From IMG/VR virus record IMGVR_UViG_3300020185_000298, positions 1-21,374 of that record: a stretch of DNA of 21,374 bases; one strand, 5' to 3'. The notes under the pieces are model-generated. The model saw only the letters and a list, made by a program, of their open reading frames with translations, was not told the DNA's origin and did no database searches. This document shows, piece by piece, positions 1 through 8,405 of the stretch (the stretch's first letter is position 1; each line of letters opens with the position of its first letter). The position numbers and the translations under genes are program-made. This stretch comes from a virus.

Positions 1-360
1 AAAGGAAATACGTCTTTAGAACAAACTATTACGGCGTCTAGAGAAAACGGAACTCTTTTTTACGAGCAAGTATTAACGGCTATTTTTCCAAAATTGAGTC
101 CACAAACTCAAACAGAAATTAATGATTTGGCTAAAGGCAGACCGCACGTTGTACTAGAAGACAATAACGGTAACTTTTTGTTAGCCGGACTAAAATATGG
201 TTGTGATGCAACCGGTGGTACTATTTCAACGGGTACTGCTATGGGAGATTTATCAGGTTACAATTTAACTATGAGTGGAATGGAGCCAATACCGGCTTAT
301 TTTGTAGATAGTGCTTTAGTTACCGCAAATATAGGCGCAGACACAATCGACGATATTTAA
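1..360 (+). CDS. Virion structural protein, 3' end (tail-tube-like, tentative)
   Basis: The reading frame is open from base 1 with no start visible, so this is the last 119 codons of a longer gene. The end is rich in Gly, Thr and Ser with a beta-strand look (ATGGTISTGTAMGDLSGYNL), then MEPIPAYFV. From memory, proteins with a SGY-LT-x3-EPAPAYF-type ending are virion structural proteins, often tail-tube-like, in Bacteroidota phages, but I cannot prove the assignment. It is followed by a clear terminator, so it closes a transcription unit. An internal TTG at 94 is in frame but is not a likely start, because the protein pattern continues upstream of it. A capsid-associated role is the main alternative. 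Confidence 0.6.
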   Translation, partial: KGNTSLEQTITASRENGTLFYEQVLTAIFPKLSPQTQTEINDLAKGRPHVVLEDNNGNFLLAGLKYGCDATGGTISTGTAMGDLSGYNLTMSGMEPIPAYFVDSALVTANIGADTIDDI

Positions 361-383
361 TATTGTTTTGTTTTAAGTTAGAA

Positions 384-414
384 GGACGTATCTGAGGGGG
401 TACGTCTTTTTTTT
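384..414 (+). terminator. Rho-independent terminator
   Basis: GGACGTA (384-390) pairs with TACGTCT (401-407). With wobble pairs the stem extends inwards to about 10 bp around a GAGG loop, and a run of eight T (407-414) follows. It lies 24 bp after the stop of the structural gene, where a transcript end is expected. Confidence 0.85.
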
Positions 415-447
415 GACAAAAAAGGAAATTAAAGCGTTATATATTAA
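413..447 (+). promoter_or_regulatory. Possible promoter at the end of the terminator
   Basis: TTGACA (413-418) begins inside the T-run of the preceding terminator. TATATTAA (440-447) fits the TAnnTT part of the Bacteroidota -7 element, but the spacing is about 21 bp rather than the 16-17 bp of the other promoters here. The next gene starts at 457. Weak on its own; the same terminator-then-promoter arrangement recurs at 9148-9205 and 10011-10048. Confidence 0.35.
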
Positions 448-456
448 AATAAGACA

Positions 457-846
457 TTGTACACTATATTACCAAATACAAATGCTCAGACTATAAAGTT
501 TGTTCCGAGAGATACGGCTACACTTATAACGGTATCTTTTAGAGACGACCAAACAAACGCGATACAGACTTTTAATTTTTCTAGTTCAGACGCTAATTAC
601 AATTTACCTACGGCTACAAATGATTTTAGCGAATTAACTTTTCAAATAACTGATTCAACATTTTTAAAAGAGGGTCATTTTTACGATATTAAAATGATAA
701 ATCAATCTTCTAGCGATACAATTTATAAAGACCGAGCATTTGCAACGGCTCAAACAGTTAATCAGTCTAATAACGATTATTATACTATAAATAAAGATGA
801 GTATATTGCAGAAAATACTAACAATAACGATTACATAGTTTTATGA
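457..846 (+). CDS. Small phage structural protein upstream of the portal
   Basis: A 129-residue protein from a TTG start; the frame is closed by TAA at 445-447, only nine bases upstream, so no earlier start exists. It is rich in Thr, Asn and Asp and looks all-beta. The pattern I notice is an N-terminal ILPNTNAQTIKFVPRD, a central LKEGHFYDIKM, then IYKDRAF and a C-terminal NNDYIVL. I associate this with a recurring small structural protein next to portal genes in flavobacterial phages, but I know no function. It overlaps the portal start by 4 bp, so the two are probably co-translated. Role in the virion is an inference from position. Confidence 0.7.
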   Translation: MYTILPNTNAQTIKFVPRDTATLITVSFRDDQTNAIQTFNFSSSDANYNLPTATNDFSELTFQITDSTFLKEGHFYDIKMINQSSSDTIYKDRAFATAQTVNQSNNDYYTINKDEYIAENTNNNDYIVL

Positions 847-2639
847 GATTCGTACAATTAAACACATACACGACACCTGAGGTTAAAGAGGTTCGTAATC
901 AAGAATGGATTGGCTACGGGGAAGACAATAATTACTTTCAGTATTTAATAGACCAATATTTAGGGAGTCCGACTAACAACGCAATTATTACGGGAATAAG
1001 CGACTTAATTTTTGGCAAAGGCTTAGACGCAACAAATAGTAATAGAAAGCCGGACGAGTACGCTCAAATGAAAGTCTTACTAAAAGACGATTGTGTAAAG
1101 AAATTGTGTTCTGATTTAAAACTAATGGGTCAATGTGCCTACCAAGTTATTTATAACGCAGACCATAGCAAAATAGTTCAATTAGAACACTTTCCCGTAG
1201 AGACTTTAAGATCAGAAAAATGTAATGACGACGGAGAAGTAGAAGCGTATTACTATTATTATGATTGGACGGAATACAGAAAAGGAGACGAACTAACTAG
1301 AATACCGGTTTTTGGTACAAGTTCTGAGTCTATTGAGATTTGCTACATAAAACCTTACAGAGCCGGTTTTAAATATTACGCACCGGTTGATTATCAAGGC
1401 GCATTACAATACGCAGAATTAGAGGGCGAAATAGCAAACTACCATTTAAACAATATTATGAATGGCCTTGCGCCGTCTATGTTAATTAATTTTAACAATG
1501 GAGTTCCGGACGAAGAAACTCAACAAATTATAGAGGGAAAGATTAAAGATAAATTTTCCGGAAGTAGTAATGCCGGACGTTTTATCTTAAATTTTAATGA
1601 TAGTTCAGAGCAAGGCGGTAGTATAGAGCCGGTTCAATTATCTGACGCACATCAACAATACGAATTTTTAAGTAATGAATGTATGCGTAAATTAATGGTC
1701 GGGCATAGAGTTATTTCGCCAATGTTACTAGGAATTAAAGACGATAGTGGATTCGGTAATAATGCAGACGAAATTGAGACGGCATCTACTTTAATGGATA
1801 ATACCGTAATAAGACCATTTCAGGAATTATTATTAAAAAGCTTTGAGCAAGTATTAGCCGTAAATGGTATTGCTTTACAATTATACTTTAAAACACTACA
1901 ACCGTTAGAGTTTGCAGACTTAGAAAATGCAATCACTAAAGAAGAGGTCGAAGAACAGACCGGTCAAAAATTATCGACTGATTTAAAAGAGCCTTGTTGG
2001 GACGGTTACGAGCAAATAGGCACAAAGATTAAAGACGGCAAAGAAGTCCCTAATTGCGTTCCTATTGAAGCCGTAGAGCAACTGAGAGCAGATTTATTAG
2101 AGAGCATTTTAAATATTGAACAAGAAGACTTGTCTGATTATGAAATTATAGACGAAAGACCGGCTAATAAAAATGACGACTTATTAAACAGTTCTTTAAA
2201 TTTAGCTAGTGTAGTCTCTAGCAGTCCAAATCGTAAAAGCGAACAAGACACAAAACTATTTAAAGTACGATACGTTTATGCACCGGATAAGGCTTCGGCT
2301 AACAGTAGAGATTTTTGCAGAAAAATGGTAGATGCCGGTAAGGTTTATCGTAAAGAGGACTTAGACAAACAAAGTGGCGACAACTCAGAATTAAGTGCCA
2401 AAGGAGAATCAACATATAATATTTGGCTATATAAAGGCGGTGCAAATTGTAAGCATTTTTGGATGAGAAGAGTCTATATTAGAAAAAACAACAAGCGTAT
2501 AAGTGTAAAGGAAGCTATAAGAAAGATAAATGAACTAGACCCGAGTCTAAGAAAAGAAGCAAAGTTTCCGGTAAACGATAAAGACGTCGCAAAGAGACCG
2601 GCGGATATGGAAAATAACGGATATAAAAACCCTAGATAA
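843..2639 (+). CDS. Portal protein with C-terminal extra domain
   Basis: A 598-residue portal protein; twelve copies would form the ring through which DNA enters the capsid, docking TerL during packaging. Residues 20-355 have the portal pattern: WIGYGEDNNYFQYLIDQYL (22-40), AIITGISDLIFGKGL (47-61), then a helical region ending MDNTVIRPFQELLLKSFEQVL (helix around 318-338). Residues 382-408 carry an unusual linker with CWDGYEQIG, KDGK and VPNCVP, containing Cys385 and Cys405. From about 470 to 598 a separate basic domain follows, with NSRDFCRKM (487-495), YNIWLYKGGANCKHFW (525-540) and many Lys/Arg. I have seen this domain type in MuF-like or portal-associated phage proteins, but its activity is unknown to me. 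Start ATG overlaps the previous stop; the next gene overlaps by one base. Confidence 0.85.
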   Translation: MRFVQLNTYTTPEVKEVRNQEWIGYGEDNNYFQYLIDQYLGSPTNNAIITGISDLIFGKGLDATNSNRKPDEYAQMKVLLKDDCVKKLCSDLKLMGQCAYQVIYNADHSKIVQLEHFPVETLRSEKCNDDGEVEAYYYYYDWTEYRKGDELTRIPVFGTSSESIEICYIKPYRAGFKYYAPVDYQGALQYAELEGEIANYHLNNIMNGLAPSMLINFNNGVPDEETQQIIEGKIKDKFSGSSNAGRFILNFNDSSEQGGSIEPVQLSDAHQQYEFLSNECMRKLMVGHRVISPMLLGIKDDSGFGNNADEIETASTLMDNTVIRPFQELLLKSFEQVLAVNGIALQLYFKTLQPLEFADLENAITKEEVEEQTGQKLSTDLKEPCWDGYEQIGTKIKDGKEVPNCVPIEAVEQLRADLLESILNIEQEDLSDYEIIDERPANKNDDLLNSSLNLASVVSSSPNRKSEQDTKLFKVRYVYAPDKASANSRDFCRKMVDAGKVYRKEDLDKQSGDNSELSAKGESTYNIWLYKGGANCKHFWMRRVYIRKNNKRISVKEAIRKINELDPSLRKEAKFPVNDKDVAKRPADMENNGYKNPR

Positions 2640-3139
2640 TGGCGACCGGACTATTTATAACAAGAACAGATTTAGCTAAACACACGATTCTAAACGGAAA
2701 CGTAGATACTGACAAGTTTATACAGTTTATTAAGATTGCACAAGAAATGCATATTCAAAACTATTTAGGCTCGGCATTATACGATAAAATAGAAGCAGAT
2801 GTTATCGCCGGTAATCTTACAAATCCATATCTAGATTTAGTTAAAGACTACGTTCAGCCTATGCTTATTCATTTTGCTATGGTAGACTATTTACCGTTTG
2901 CGTCTTACGAGGTAAAAAACGGCGGTTTATTTAAACATAAAAGCGAAACGTCGGATAGTGTCTCAAAAGATGAAACAGATTTCTTAACGCAAAAGCATAG
3001 AAATTTCGCAGACTTTTATACGAGACGATTTATAGATTATATGAGTTTTAATCAATCCACATTTCCGGAATACTTTAGCGGTACAAACGACGATATGTAC
3101 CCCGATAGAAATGCAAATTTTGTAGGTTGGGTTTTATGA
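2639..3139 (+). CDS. Head-tail connector/neck-like phage protein
   Basis: A 166-residue, mostly helical protein. The N-terminal half has the pattern FITRTDLAKHTILNGNVDTD followed by QNYLGSALYDKIEADV, then a helical stretch PMLIHFAMVDYLPFASYEV and a polar tail. Proteins like this (I recall a DUF6712-type family) sit after the portal in Bacteroidota phages, where head-completion or adaptor proteins are expected. Its start overlaps the last base of the portal stop (TAATG), and its stop overlaps the next start (ATGA). The connector role is inferred from position and fold impression; no catalytic residues are seen. Confidence 0.65.
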   Translation: MATGLFITRTDLAKHTILNGNVDTDKFIQFIKIAQEMHIQNYLGSALYDKIEADVIAGNLTNPYLDLVKDYVQPMLIHFAMVDYLPFASYEVKNGGLFKHKSETSDSVSKDETDFLTQKHRNFADFYTRRFIDYMSFNQSTFPEYFSGTNDDMYPDRNANFVGWVL

Positions 3140-4335
3140 TAAAATTAGCAACAATACCAAGCGGTTATAAAACGAGTAAATTATACTCAGTCGTCCCAAA
3201 TGACGGTTTGGGGGATTTTACTTTTGTTAGAACTACGGAAGCAACTAGAATTAATGAAGACGGCTTAATAGAAACTTTAGACGCAAACATACCTAGACTA
3301 GATTACAGTAAAAGTGGTTGTCCTGAATTATTAATGGAAAGAGCGTCTACAAATTTAATCACTTATAGTGAAGATTTTAGTGGGTGGATTAATACTTTTT
3401 CAACAGACACTTTTGGTGCAATTAGTCCGAGTGGACTTGCAAATGCAACAACATTAACAGATGATGGTAATGGTGGTGCTTCAGGAAATGTAAGAATACA
3501 AAAAAATGGTATTTCAATAAATGCTACGACTGTATATACTTTTAGTTGTTTTTTAAAACCAAATCCTAATAATATAGTCGAAATTAAAACTGCAAATGAT
3601 GACGCAATAAGAGGTGGTACTTTTGATTTAAGCACTAAAACATTTACACCTTTAAATAGTGAAACTGGAAATATAGAATTAATTTCAAATGATTGGTATA
3701 AAGTCTATGTAACGTGGACGAGTGGCTCAGATACAAGTATAGCTTTAAGAGTTGGATTTCCTAATATAACAAGAGACGGAACTAATTCTTTTATTTTATG
3801 GGGTACACAACTAGAGCAAAGCACAAAAGCAACGAGTTATATTCCAAGCTTATTAGGAACGGCTACGACTAGAGCGATTGACCGAATAACCGATTTAACA
3901 ACAATAGATGTAACGTCAGACGATTGGACTTTGTTTATTAATGCTGATTACACAGACCTGAATTTTAGTTTTGGTTGTATATCTATAAACGACGGAGACG
4001 ACGACAATAACTTACGAATAATGAATATTGAAAGTAGTGAAGAGGTTAGAGTGACTAATAGAGTTGGAGGTTCCGGTGTAAATAACTATAATATATTTTA
4101 TGGTACTTGGGGTTATAAATTAAAAATAGGAATAGTATCTACTAGCAATGGAATTGATATTTATGTAAACGGACAATTAGCTTCGTCTCAAACGTCCGGC
4201 AGAATAGATATGTCAGGAATGACAAACATAGGTTTTACGGACGGCTCAGGCGATAATTTTTTAGGTAGAATCTCAGACTTTAGATATTATAATACAAACC
4301 TATCAAACGACGATATAATTAAACTAACAGAATAA
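3136..4335 (+). CDS. Tail/receptor-binding protein with CBM-like and LamG-like domains
   Basis: I place the start at ATG 3136, overlapping the previous stop, giving 399 aa; an in-frame TTG at 3127 is less likely. Residues from about 25 have DFTFVRTTEATRINEDGLIE, then PRLDYS and LLMERASTNLI. The middle is a jelly-roll-like module starting at TYSEDFSGW and ending around WGTQLEQSTKATSYIPS. The C-terminal 140 residues resemble a concanavalin A/LamG fold, with IDIYVNGQLASSQ, and end in ISDFRYYNTNLSNDDIIKL. Such modules usually bind sugars, which fits host recognition at the tail tip or as a fibre. It is a paralogue of the next gene, which shares the same framework. No coiled coil or membrane segment is seen. 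Confidence 0.75.
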   Translation: MIKLATIPSGYKTSKLYSVVPNDGLGDFTFVRTTEATRINEDGLIETLDANIPRLDYSKSGCPELLMERASTNLITYSEDFSGWINTFSTDTFGAISPSGLANATTLTDDGNGGASGNVRIQKNGISINATTVYTFSCFLKPNPNNIVEIKTANDDAIRGGTFDLSTKTFTPLNSETGNIELISNDWYKVYVTWTSGSDTSIALRVGFPNITRDGTNSFILWGTQLEQSTKATSYIPSLLGTATTRAIDRITDLTTIDVTSDDWTLFINADYTDLNFSFGCISINDGDDDNNLRIMNIESSEEVRVTNRVGGSGVNNYNIFYGTWGYKLKIGIVSTSNGIDIYVNGQLASSQTSGRIDMSGMTNIGFTDGSGDNFLGRISDFRYYNTNLSNDDIIKLTE

Positions 4336-6746
4336 TGGCAAATACAATCGGTTGGGGACAAGGCTCTGCAAATAATACAAACCAATGGGGACGAGGTTCG
4401 ACTAACAATTCAATTAGTTGGGGAAGTATTTACGGTTTATCTCCTAGTGGAGAAACAAATATAATAGGAGGACTTCAGCCTACATTTGAATTAAAGTACG
4501 ATTTAATAACAACAGACTTTACTTTTACTAGAGCATCTTTTGGAACAAGAGTTAATGAGTTCGGACTAATAGAAACGGTTACAGATTTAGGTTCAGATTT
4601 AATTCAGAATGGTTCTTTTGATGAATTAGGTTCTGAAAGAGTTATAAACGGTGATTTTGAAAATGGCGAAAATGATTGGAATTTTGGTGGCGATTGGACT
4701 TTAGTAAACGGAACTGCTGAAATACTAACATCTACACAGAGTTATTTAAGGTCAGATAATGACCGAATTCCTTTAACAGTTAAAACATATAAATTACAAT
4801 ATGAAGTTGTTACAACAAATGGAAATAATTTTAGACTTGCAGGTGGTAGTTCAGCATTTGGAACTGTTACTTTAGATTCTGCAACTGTTGGAGTAAAAAC
4901 TGTTTGTTTAACAAGTAATGGTACTCAGGCATATTTACAATTTAATCAAAATGCATTTAGAGGCTCAATAGACAACATATCAGTTAAACAAGTAGACCCA
5001 AATGATGATTGGACTTTGGGAACAGGTTGGAATATTGAAGATGGTAAGGCTGCAAGTAATGGGACTGCAAGTAATTTAGACCAAAGTGGTACATTTTTAA
5101 GTGGTGAAACCTACAAGGTAACATTCGATGTTTTAAATTACGTTAGTGGAGATATAAGGTTTAGATTTACAGGAGCAAGTAATGAGAACGGAACTCTTAG
5201 AAGCGCAAATGGTACTTACACAGAATACATAACATTAACTAATACTCAAGGTATTTTAAGGTTTCCCTCATCTGCGTTTAATGGCTCAATAGACAACGTG
5301 TCAGTTGAACAAGTATTAGAAGATGACGTACCACGAATAGATTATACGGGTAGTACATTTGATGTAGCTGTTTTAGGAAATGAGTTGATTGATTATAGCG
5401 CCATAAGTTCGCCTTCAAGTTCTTGGAGTTTAGTTAATGGTAAGTGGTTTTTTGATGATACTACAAGTGGGTTTCTTTTAACAGAAGCTTTTGATGTTGT
5501 TGTAGGAGAGCAATACGAGATAACGGTAGATGTTAGTATAGCAAGTGGTAATGCTAATTTTAGAGTTACAAGCGGAAACGGGCAAACAAGAGTATTTAAT
5601 TATACGGACTTTCCTAATGGAGTAACTAAATTTATAACTACAGTTGTAGGTGTCGATGGTGCCGTAAATAGAATATATGCTCCGGTAAATTTAGTAGATA
5701 ATCCTTTTACATTAAATAGTATATCTATCAAGAAAGTTACTGCATACACAACAACAGATAAAGGTGCTTTTTTACTTGAACCAATTTCTACTAATTTTAT
5801 TGATTATAGTGAAGATGTAAGTGGTGCTTCTAATTGGGGAGCGAATAGTGTAGCAACAACAATCAATATAACAACATCTCCTGATGGTACTCAAAACGCT
5901 GATTTAATTCAATCGACTGATGCTACTTCTTGTTTTATTGATGACAGTACTTTGACTTTTACAATAGGAAATACTTATACTTTTTCGGTGTTTGCTAAAA
6001 AAGGAAATAATGATTGGATAAGAACTGCACACGTTTCAAGTGGTTCAACAGGGTGTTGGTTCGATTTAGAGAATGGTGTTGTTGGTACAGTTAATTCAAC
6101 TTCAGCAACTATTGAAGATTACGGGAATGGTTGGTATAGATGTACTAATACTTTTGTAGCTACCCAAGCAACAGGTGGTAATCAAGTATTTATAGGAATA
6201 TGTGATGCTAATGGAAGTACAGATGCAGGTGCAAGTGGTCAAAATGATTATGTTTGGGGTATGCAAGTAGAAGAATTATCATACGCAACATCTTACATAC
6301 CTACAAGTGGAACAACAGTAACAAGAGCGCAAGAATCTTCTGTTAAAAATAACGTAAACGGTTTATTTGACGATAATGTTGGAAGTATATATTTAGCTTA
6401 TGATGGAGTCTTAACAAGTGGGACTACATTAAACAATATGAATCCTTTTAGATTATATGGTCAAGGCAGTAACAGAATTAGATTGTATTATACACCAGAC
6501 GCAGATTTTTTAGGTTCAAGTGTAGACTTTGAAAATGGTGGTAAAATAGCTTGGAGTTGTAACGGAACTACTATATTAACATATATCAATGGTGCTTTAG
6601 TAGACACACACACCATAACGAGTAATTTTACTACACTTACCAATTTTATATTATCTACACCTTTTATGACGCATAGAATTAATGATATAAAAATCTACGA
6701 TAAAGCATTAACAGATGATGAACTAATTAATTTAACAACGATATGA
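4335..6746 (+). CDS. Large modular tail fibre/receptor-binding protein
   Basis: An 803-residue protein starting with a W-G repeat (MANTIGWGQGS, NQWGRGS, SISWGS), a head-piece type I recall in flavobacterial phage tail genes. Then comes DFTFTRASFGTRVNEFGLIE, shared with the preceding protein. Between GLIE and PRIDY the gene carries two extra modules of about 100-120 residues, ending FRGSIDNISVKQV and FNGSIDNVSVEQV. A third lies between PRIDY and FLLEPISTNFIDYSED. Then a jelly-roll-like module and a C-terminal LamG-like domain (TYINGALVDTHT, then INDIKIYDKALTDDELINL). I infer sugar binding and host attachment. The extra modules are poorer in CG-containing words than the core phage genes. Start overlaps the previous stop (TAATG). 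Confidence 0.75.
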   Translation: MANTIGWGQGSANNTNQWGRGSTNNSISWGSIYGLSPSGETNIIGGLQPTFELKYDLITTDFTFTRASFGTRVNEFGLIETVTDLGSDLIQNGSFDELGSERVINGDFENGENDWNFGGDWTLVNGTAEILTSTQSYLRSDNDRIPLTVKTYKLQYEVVTTNGNNFRLAGGSSAFGTVTLDSATVGVKTVCLTSNGTQAYLQFNQNAFRGSIDNISVKQVDPNDDWTLGTGWNIEDGKAASNGTASNLDQSGTFLSGETYKVTFDVLNYVSGDIRFRFTGASNENGTLRSANGTYTEYITLTNTQGILRFPSSAFNGSIDNVSVEQVLEDDVPRIDYTGSTFDVAVLGNELIDYSAISSPSSSWSLVNGKWFFDDTTSGFLLTEAFDVVVGEQYEITVDVSIASGNANFRVTSGNGQTRVFNYTDFPNGVTKFITTVVGVDGAVNRIYAPVNLVDNPFTLNSISIKKVTAYTTTDKGAFLLEPISTNFIDYSEDVSGASNWGANSVATTINITTSPDGTQNADLIQSTDATSCFIDDSTLTFTIGNTYTFSVFAKKGNNDWIRTAHVSSGSTGCWFDLENGVVGTVNSTSATIEDYGNGWYRCTNTFVATQATGGNQVFIGICDANGSTDAGASGQNDYVWGMQVEELSYATSYIPTSGTTVTRAQESSVKNNVNGLFDDNVGSIYLAYDGVLTSGTTLNNMNPFRLYGQGSNRIRLYYTPDADFLGSSVDFENGGKIAWSCNGTTILTYINGALVDTHTITSNFTTLTNFILSTPFMTHRINDIKIYDKALTDDELINLTTI

Positions 6747-6991
6747 AAGAATTACTAAAAAAATTGGCAAGTATTCCAAACGACAAATTATTACATTTCT
6801 TTTACGGAAGTTTGATTTCGTATGTTTTTCTAGGACTAGGATTCGAAATAACATTAACTTTTATATTAGTGGTTTCTATTGGTTTTATTAAAGAGGTCTA
6901 CGACAAAATAAATTCCACGTTATTTAGCTTTGTAGATTTTTTATACACCGTAGCTACGCCATTAATATTACTTTTAATAGATAAGATATGA
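6743..6991 (+). CDS. Small membrane protein with DKLLHFFYG motif
   Basis: An 82-residue protein with NDKLLHFFYGSLISYVFLGL near the N-terminus and two or three hydrophobic segments (about residues 21-35, 37-50 and 64-80). A conserved-looking GFIKEVYDK separates the last two. Small proteins with DK-x2-HF-x2-G and a K-E-x-Y-D motif recur in phages and bacteria (they recall YfiM/VanZ-like membrane proteins), but the function is not known to me. It overlaps the fibre gene (ATGA) and the next gene (ATGA). Its position just before the lysis genes makes a holin or spanin-like role possible, but this is not shown. Confidence 0.65.
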   Translation: MKELLKKLASIPNDKLLHFFYGSLISYVFLGLGFEITLTFILVVSIGFIKEVYDKINSTLFSFVDFLYTVATPLILLLIDKI

Positions 6992-7317
6992 CAATTAAAA
7001 TAGGCAAATACGAATTTAATAGCGAAGATCAGGCTAAGAAAAAAATTGAAGCGTTAGGCGAAGAAATAGACGGCGTTTATTATCCTGATTTATACGACTC
7101 AATAGTTGAGTTAGGTTTTTTGATTATTACACCCGGAACTTACGACCCTGACGGAAAAGAGATAACACCGCCGGTTTATAGCGATAAATACTCAGTAGAC
7201 GTACTTTGGTTAAACCGAGTTCAAAATCCTTATGGTTGGTCTACCTATCAAATAAACGTACAAGGAGAGGGCGCACATTCATTTTTCGGCGTACCGTATC
7301 AAGAAAATAAAATATGA
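6988..7317 (+). CDS. Conserved-looking phage protein, unknown function
   Basis: A 109-residue soluble protein. It starts MTIKIGKYEFNSEDQAKKKI, contains VELGFLIITPGTYDPDGKEI, then SVDVLWLN and a C-terminal HSFFGVPYQ. No catalytic motif, signal peptide or membrane segment is visible. It is embedded between a small membrane protein and the lysis genes with ATGA overlaps on both sides, so it is probably a late-expressed phage protein. I recall similar proteins in this place in Bacteroidota phages near the tail genes, but no known role. Confidence 0.6.
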   Translation: MTIKIGKYEFNSEDQAKKKIEALGEEIDGVYYPDLYDSIVELGFLIITPGTYDPDGKEITPPVYSDKYSVDVLWLNRVQNPYGWSTYQINVQGEGAHSFFGVPYQENKI

Positions 7318-7406
7318 AAAAAAAGGAGTATAAAGTAAAACCGGATAATTTTAAGAAATTGATTATCTACTTAAAGAAAAAGAAAGATGAGTCTAGAAGA
7401 CATTAG
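7314..7406 (+). CDS. Tiny basic protein (30 aa)
   Basis: An ATG overlapping the previous stop (ATGA) opens a 30-codon frame rich in lysine (MKKKEYKVKPDNFKKLIIYL and then KKKKDE). It overlaps the following gene by 20 bases. The stop-start coupling and the absence of any other gene here support translation, but the length is too short for a family call. No function can be assigned. Confidence 0.45.
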   Translation: MKKKEYKVKPDNFKKLIIYLKKKKDESRRH

Positions 7407-7548
7407 AATATTTTTTTTAAACACTACAACATTTACTTTGTCTCTAACTAATATGGACGATATTTTAAAGATAATTCTTTTGGCAGTATCGATTGGATAT
7501 ACGGCTCAGAGGTGGTATTTAATGAATAAAGATGAGAAAGATAAATAA
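7387..7548 (+). CDS. Small single-span membrane protein, holin candidate
   Basis: A 53-residue frame from ATG 7387, overlapping both the preceding 30-aa gene and the start of the amidase gene at 7532. One hydrophobic segment is clear (about residues 26-45, ILKIILLAVSIGYTAQRWYL), with a short charged tail (NKDEKDK). A small single-span protein directly upstream of an endolysin is a typical place for a holin or a holin regulator. A second, better holin candidate lies just downstream of the amidase, so its exact role stays open. Confidence 0.5.
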   Translation: MSLEDIRIFFLNTTTFTLSLTNMDDILKIILLAVSIGYTAQRWYLMNKDEKDK

Positions 7549-7951
7549 GATTATTGTTCATTGTACGGCAACACCTGAAGAACGAGAAGTAACGACTGAA
7601 GATTTATATAAGTGGCACGTTAAAGAGAGGGGTTGGCGAGATATTGGTTATCATTTTTTTATTGATATTTGCGGAGAAGTACACGAATGCAGACCGGTCG
7701 AGCAAACGGGCGCACATACTAAAGGCCATAATTGGGATAGTATTGGAGTTTGTTACGCCGGTGGTTTAGACAAAGACTTAAAAACTAAAGACACTAGAAC
7801 GGAAGAGCAGAAAGAATCTTTAATAGATTTGCTTTGTCAATTAAAAGACACTTACGGCGGAATAGTTTACGGACATCGAGATTTTAGCACAAAGGATTGT
7901 CCGAGTTTTGACGCAAAAACAGAATACGAAAACATAAGCATTCGATTTTAA
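7532..7951 (+). CDS. Endolysin: N-acetylmuramoyl-L-alanine amidase (Amidase_2)
   Basis: A 139-residue T7-lysozyme-type amidase that would cut the bond between N-acetylmuramic acid and L-alanine in peptidoglycan at lysis. It matches the family closely: the opening IIVHCTAT gives zinc ligand His10; GWRDIGYHF supplies Tyr40; VYGHRDF gives His115; and STKDCPSFD gives Lys121 and Cys123. These match the His/His/Cys zinc site and the Tyr/Lys pair of T7 lysozyme, and the length is normal for a single-domain enzyme. There is no signal peptide, so export depends on a holin. It overlaps the small membrane gene upstream by 17 bases and shares its last base with the next start. Confidence 0.93.
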   Translation: MRKINKIIVHCTATPEEREVTTEDLYKWHVKERGWRDIGYHFFIDICGEVHECRPVEQTGAHTKGHNWDSIGVCYAGGLDKDLKTKDTRTEEQKESLIDLLCQLKDTYGGIVYGHRDFSTKDCPSFDAKTEYENISIRF

Positions 7952-8349
7952 TGAAAAAGATTTTAAATTGGTTTTCAGGCGGTGTAATAAAAGAGATAGG
8001 TAAAGTCATCGACAATATATTTACTAACGATGAGGAACGTATAAACGCCAAAAACGAGATAATTAAAGTATTAAAGCGACAAGAGTTAGAACTCTATAAA
8101 ATGCAGACCGATATAATTGTGGCTGAAGCTAGTGGAAATTGGTTGCAAAGAAGTTGGCGACCTATTTTAATGCTAAGTTTTGGTTTTATCGTTATTTATG
8201 TTAAATTCGTAGCACCGTTATTTGATTTAAGAATACCTGAGTTAGAAGACGAGTTTTGGAATTTACTACAACTAGGGATTGGTGGATATGTAATTGGCAG
8301 AAGCGCAGAGAAAATATCCAAACAGATTAAAATAACCAAAGAGTCTTAA
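7951..8349 (+). CDS. Holin-like membrane protein (3TM/GTA-type)
   Basis: A 132-residue protein. An N-terminal basic/amphipathic part is followed by a charged helix (about 25-58) and the motif EASGNWLQRSWRPILM (59-74), which I recognise from the three-TM holin family found in phages and gene transfer agents. Hydrophobic segments are about 71-91 and 103-116, and the C-terminus is basic. A holin would form membrane holes to release the amidase at lysis time. It directly follows the amidase gene (TAATG overlap) and is the last gene before a new promoter, closing the lysis cassette. Confidence 0.78.
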   Translation: MKKILNWFSGGVIKEIGKVIDNIFTNDEERINAKNEIIKVLKRQELELYKMQTDIIVAEASGNWLQRSWRPILMLSFGFIVIYVKFVAPLFDLRIPELEDEFWNLLQLGIGGYVIGRSAEKISKQIKITKES

Positions 8350-8368
8350 AGGTCTGTTAATCAAAGAC

Positions 8369-8399
8369 TTGACAATCTCAAAAAAATTGACTACCTTAG
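8369..8399 (+). promoter_or_regulatory. Bacteroidota-type promoter (TTGACA-N17-TACCTTAG)
   Basis: TTGACA (8369-8374) and TACCTTAG (8392-8399), 17 bp apart, match the -33/-7 pattern of Bacteroidota (TTG and TAnnTTTG). The predicted start is near 8406. A short hairpin, AGGTCT with AGACTT, lies at about 8349-8370 and touches the -33 box; it has no T-run, so it is more likely an operator or weak processing site than a terminator. Confidence 0.75.
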
Positions 8400-8405
8400 C
8401 TAGAA

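Noticed and set aside
3363-3635. Minus-strand frame of 90 codons
   Set aside because: It lies wholly inside the tail protein gene, has no promoter, and its hydrophobic look comes from antisense of a Thr/Asn-rich region.
8349-8371. Terminator after the holin gene
   Set aside because: The AGGTCT/AGACTT hairpin is short, includes a wobble pair and lacks a T-run; it overlaps the -33 box instead.
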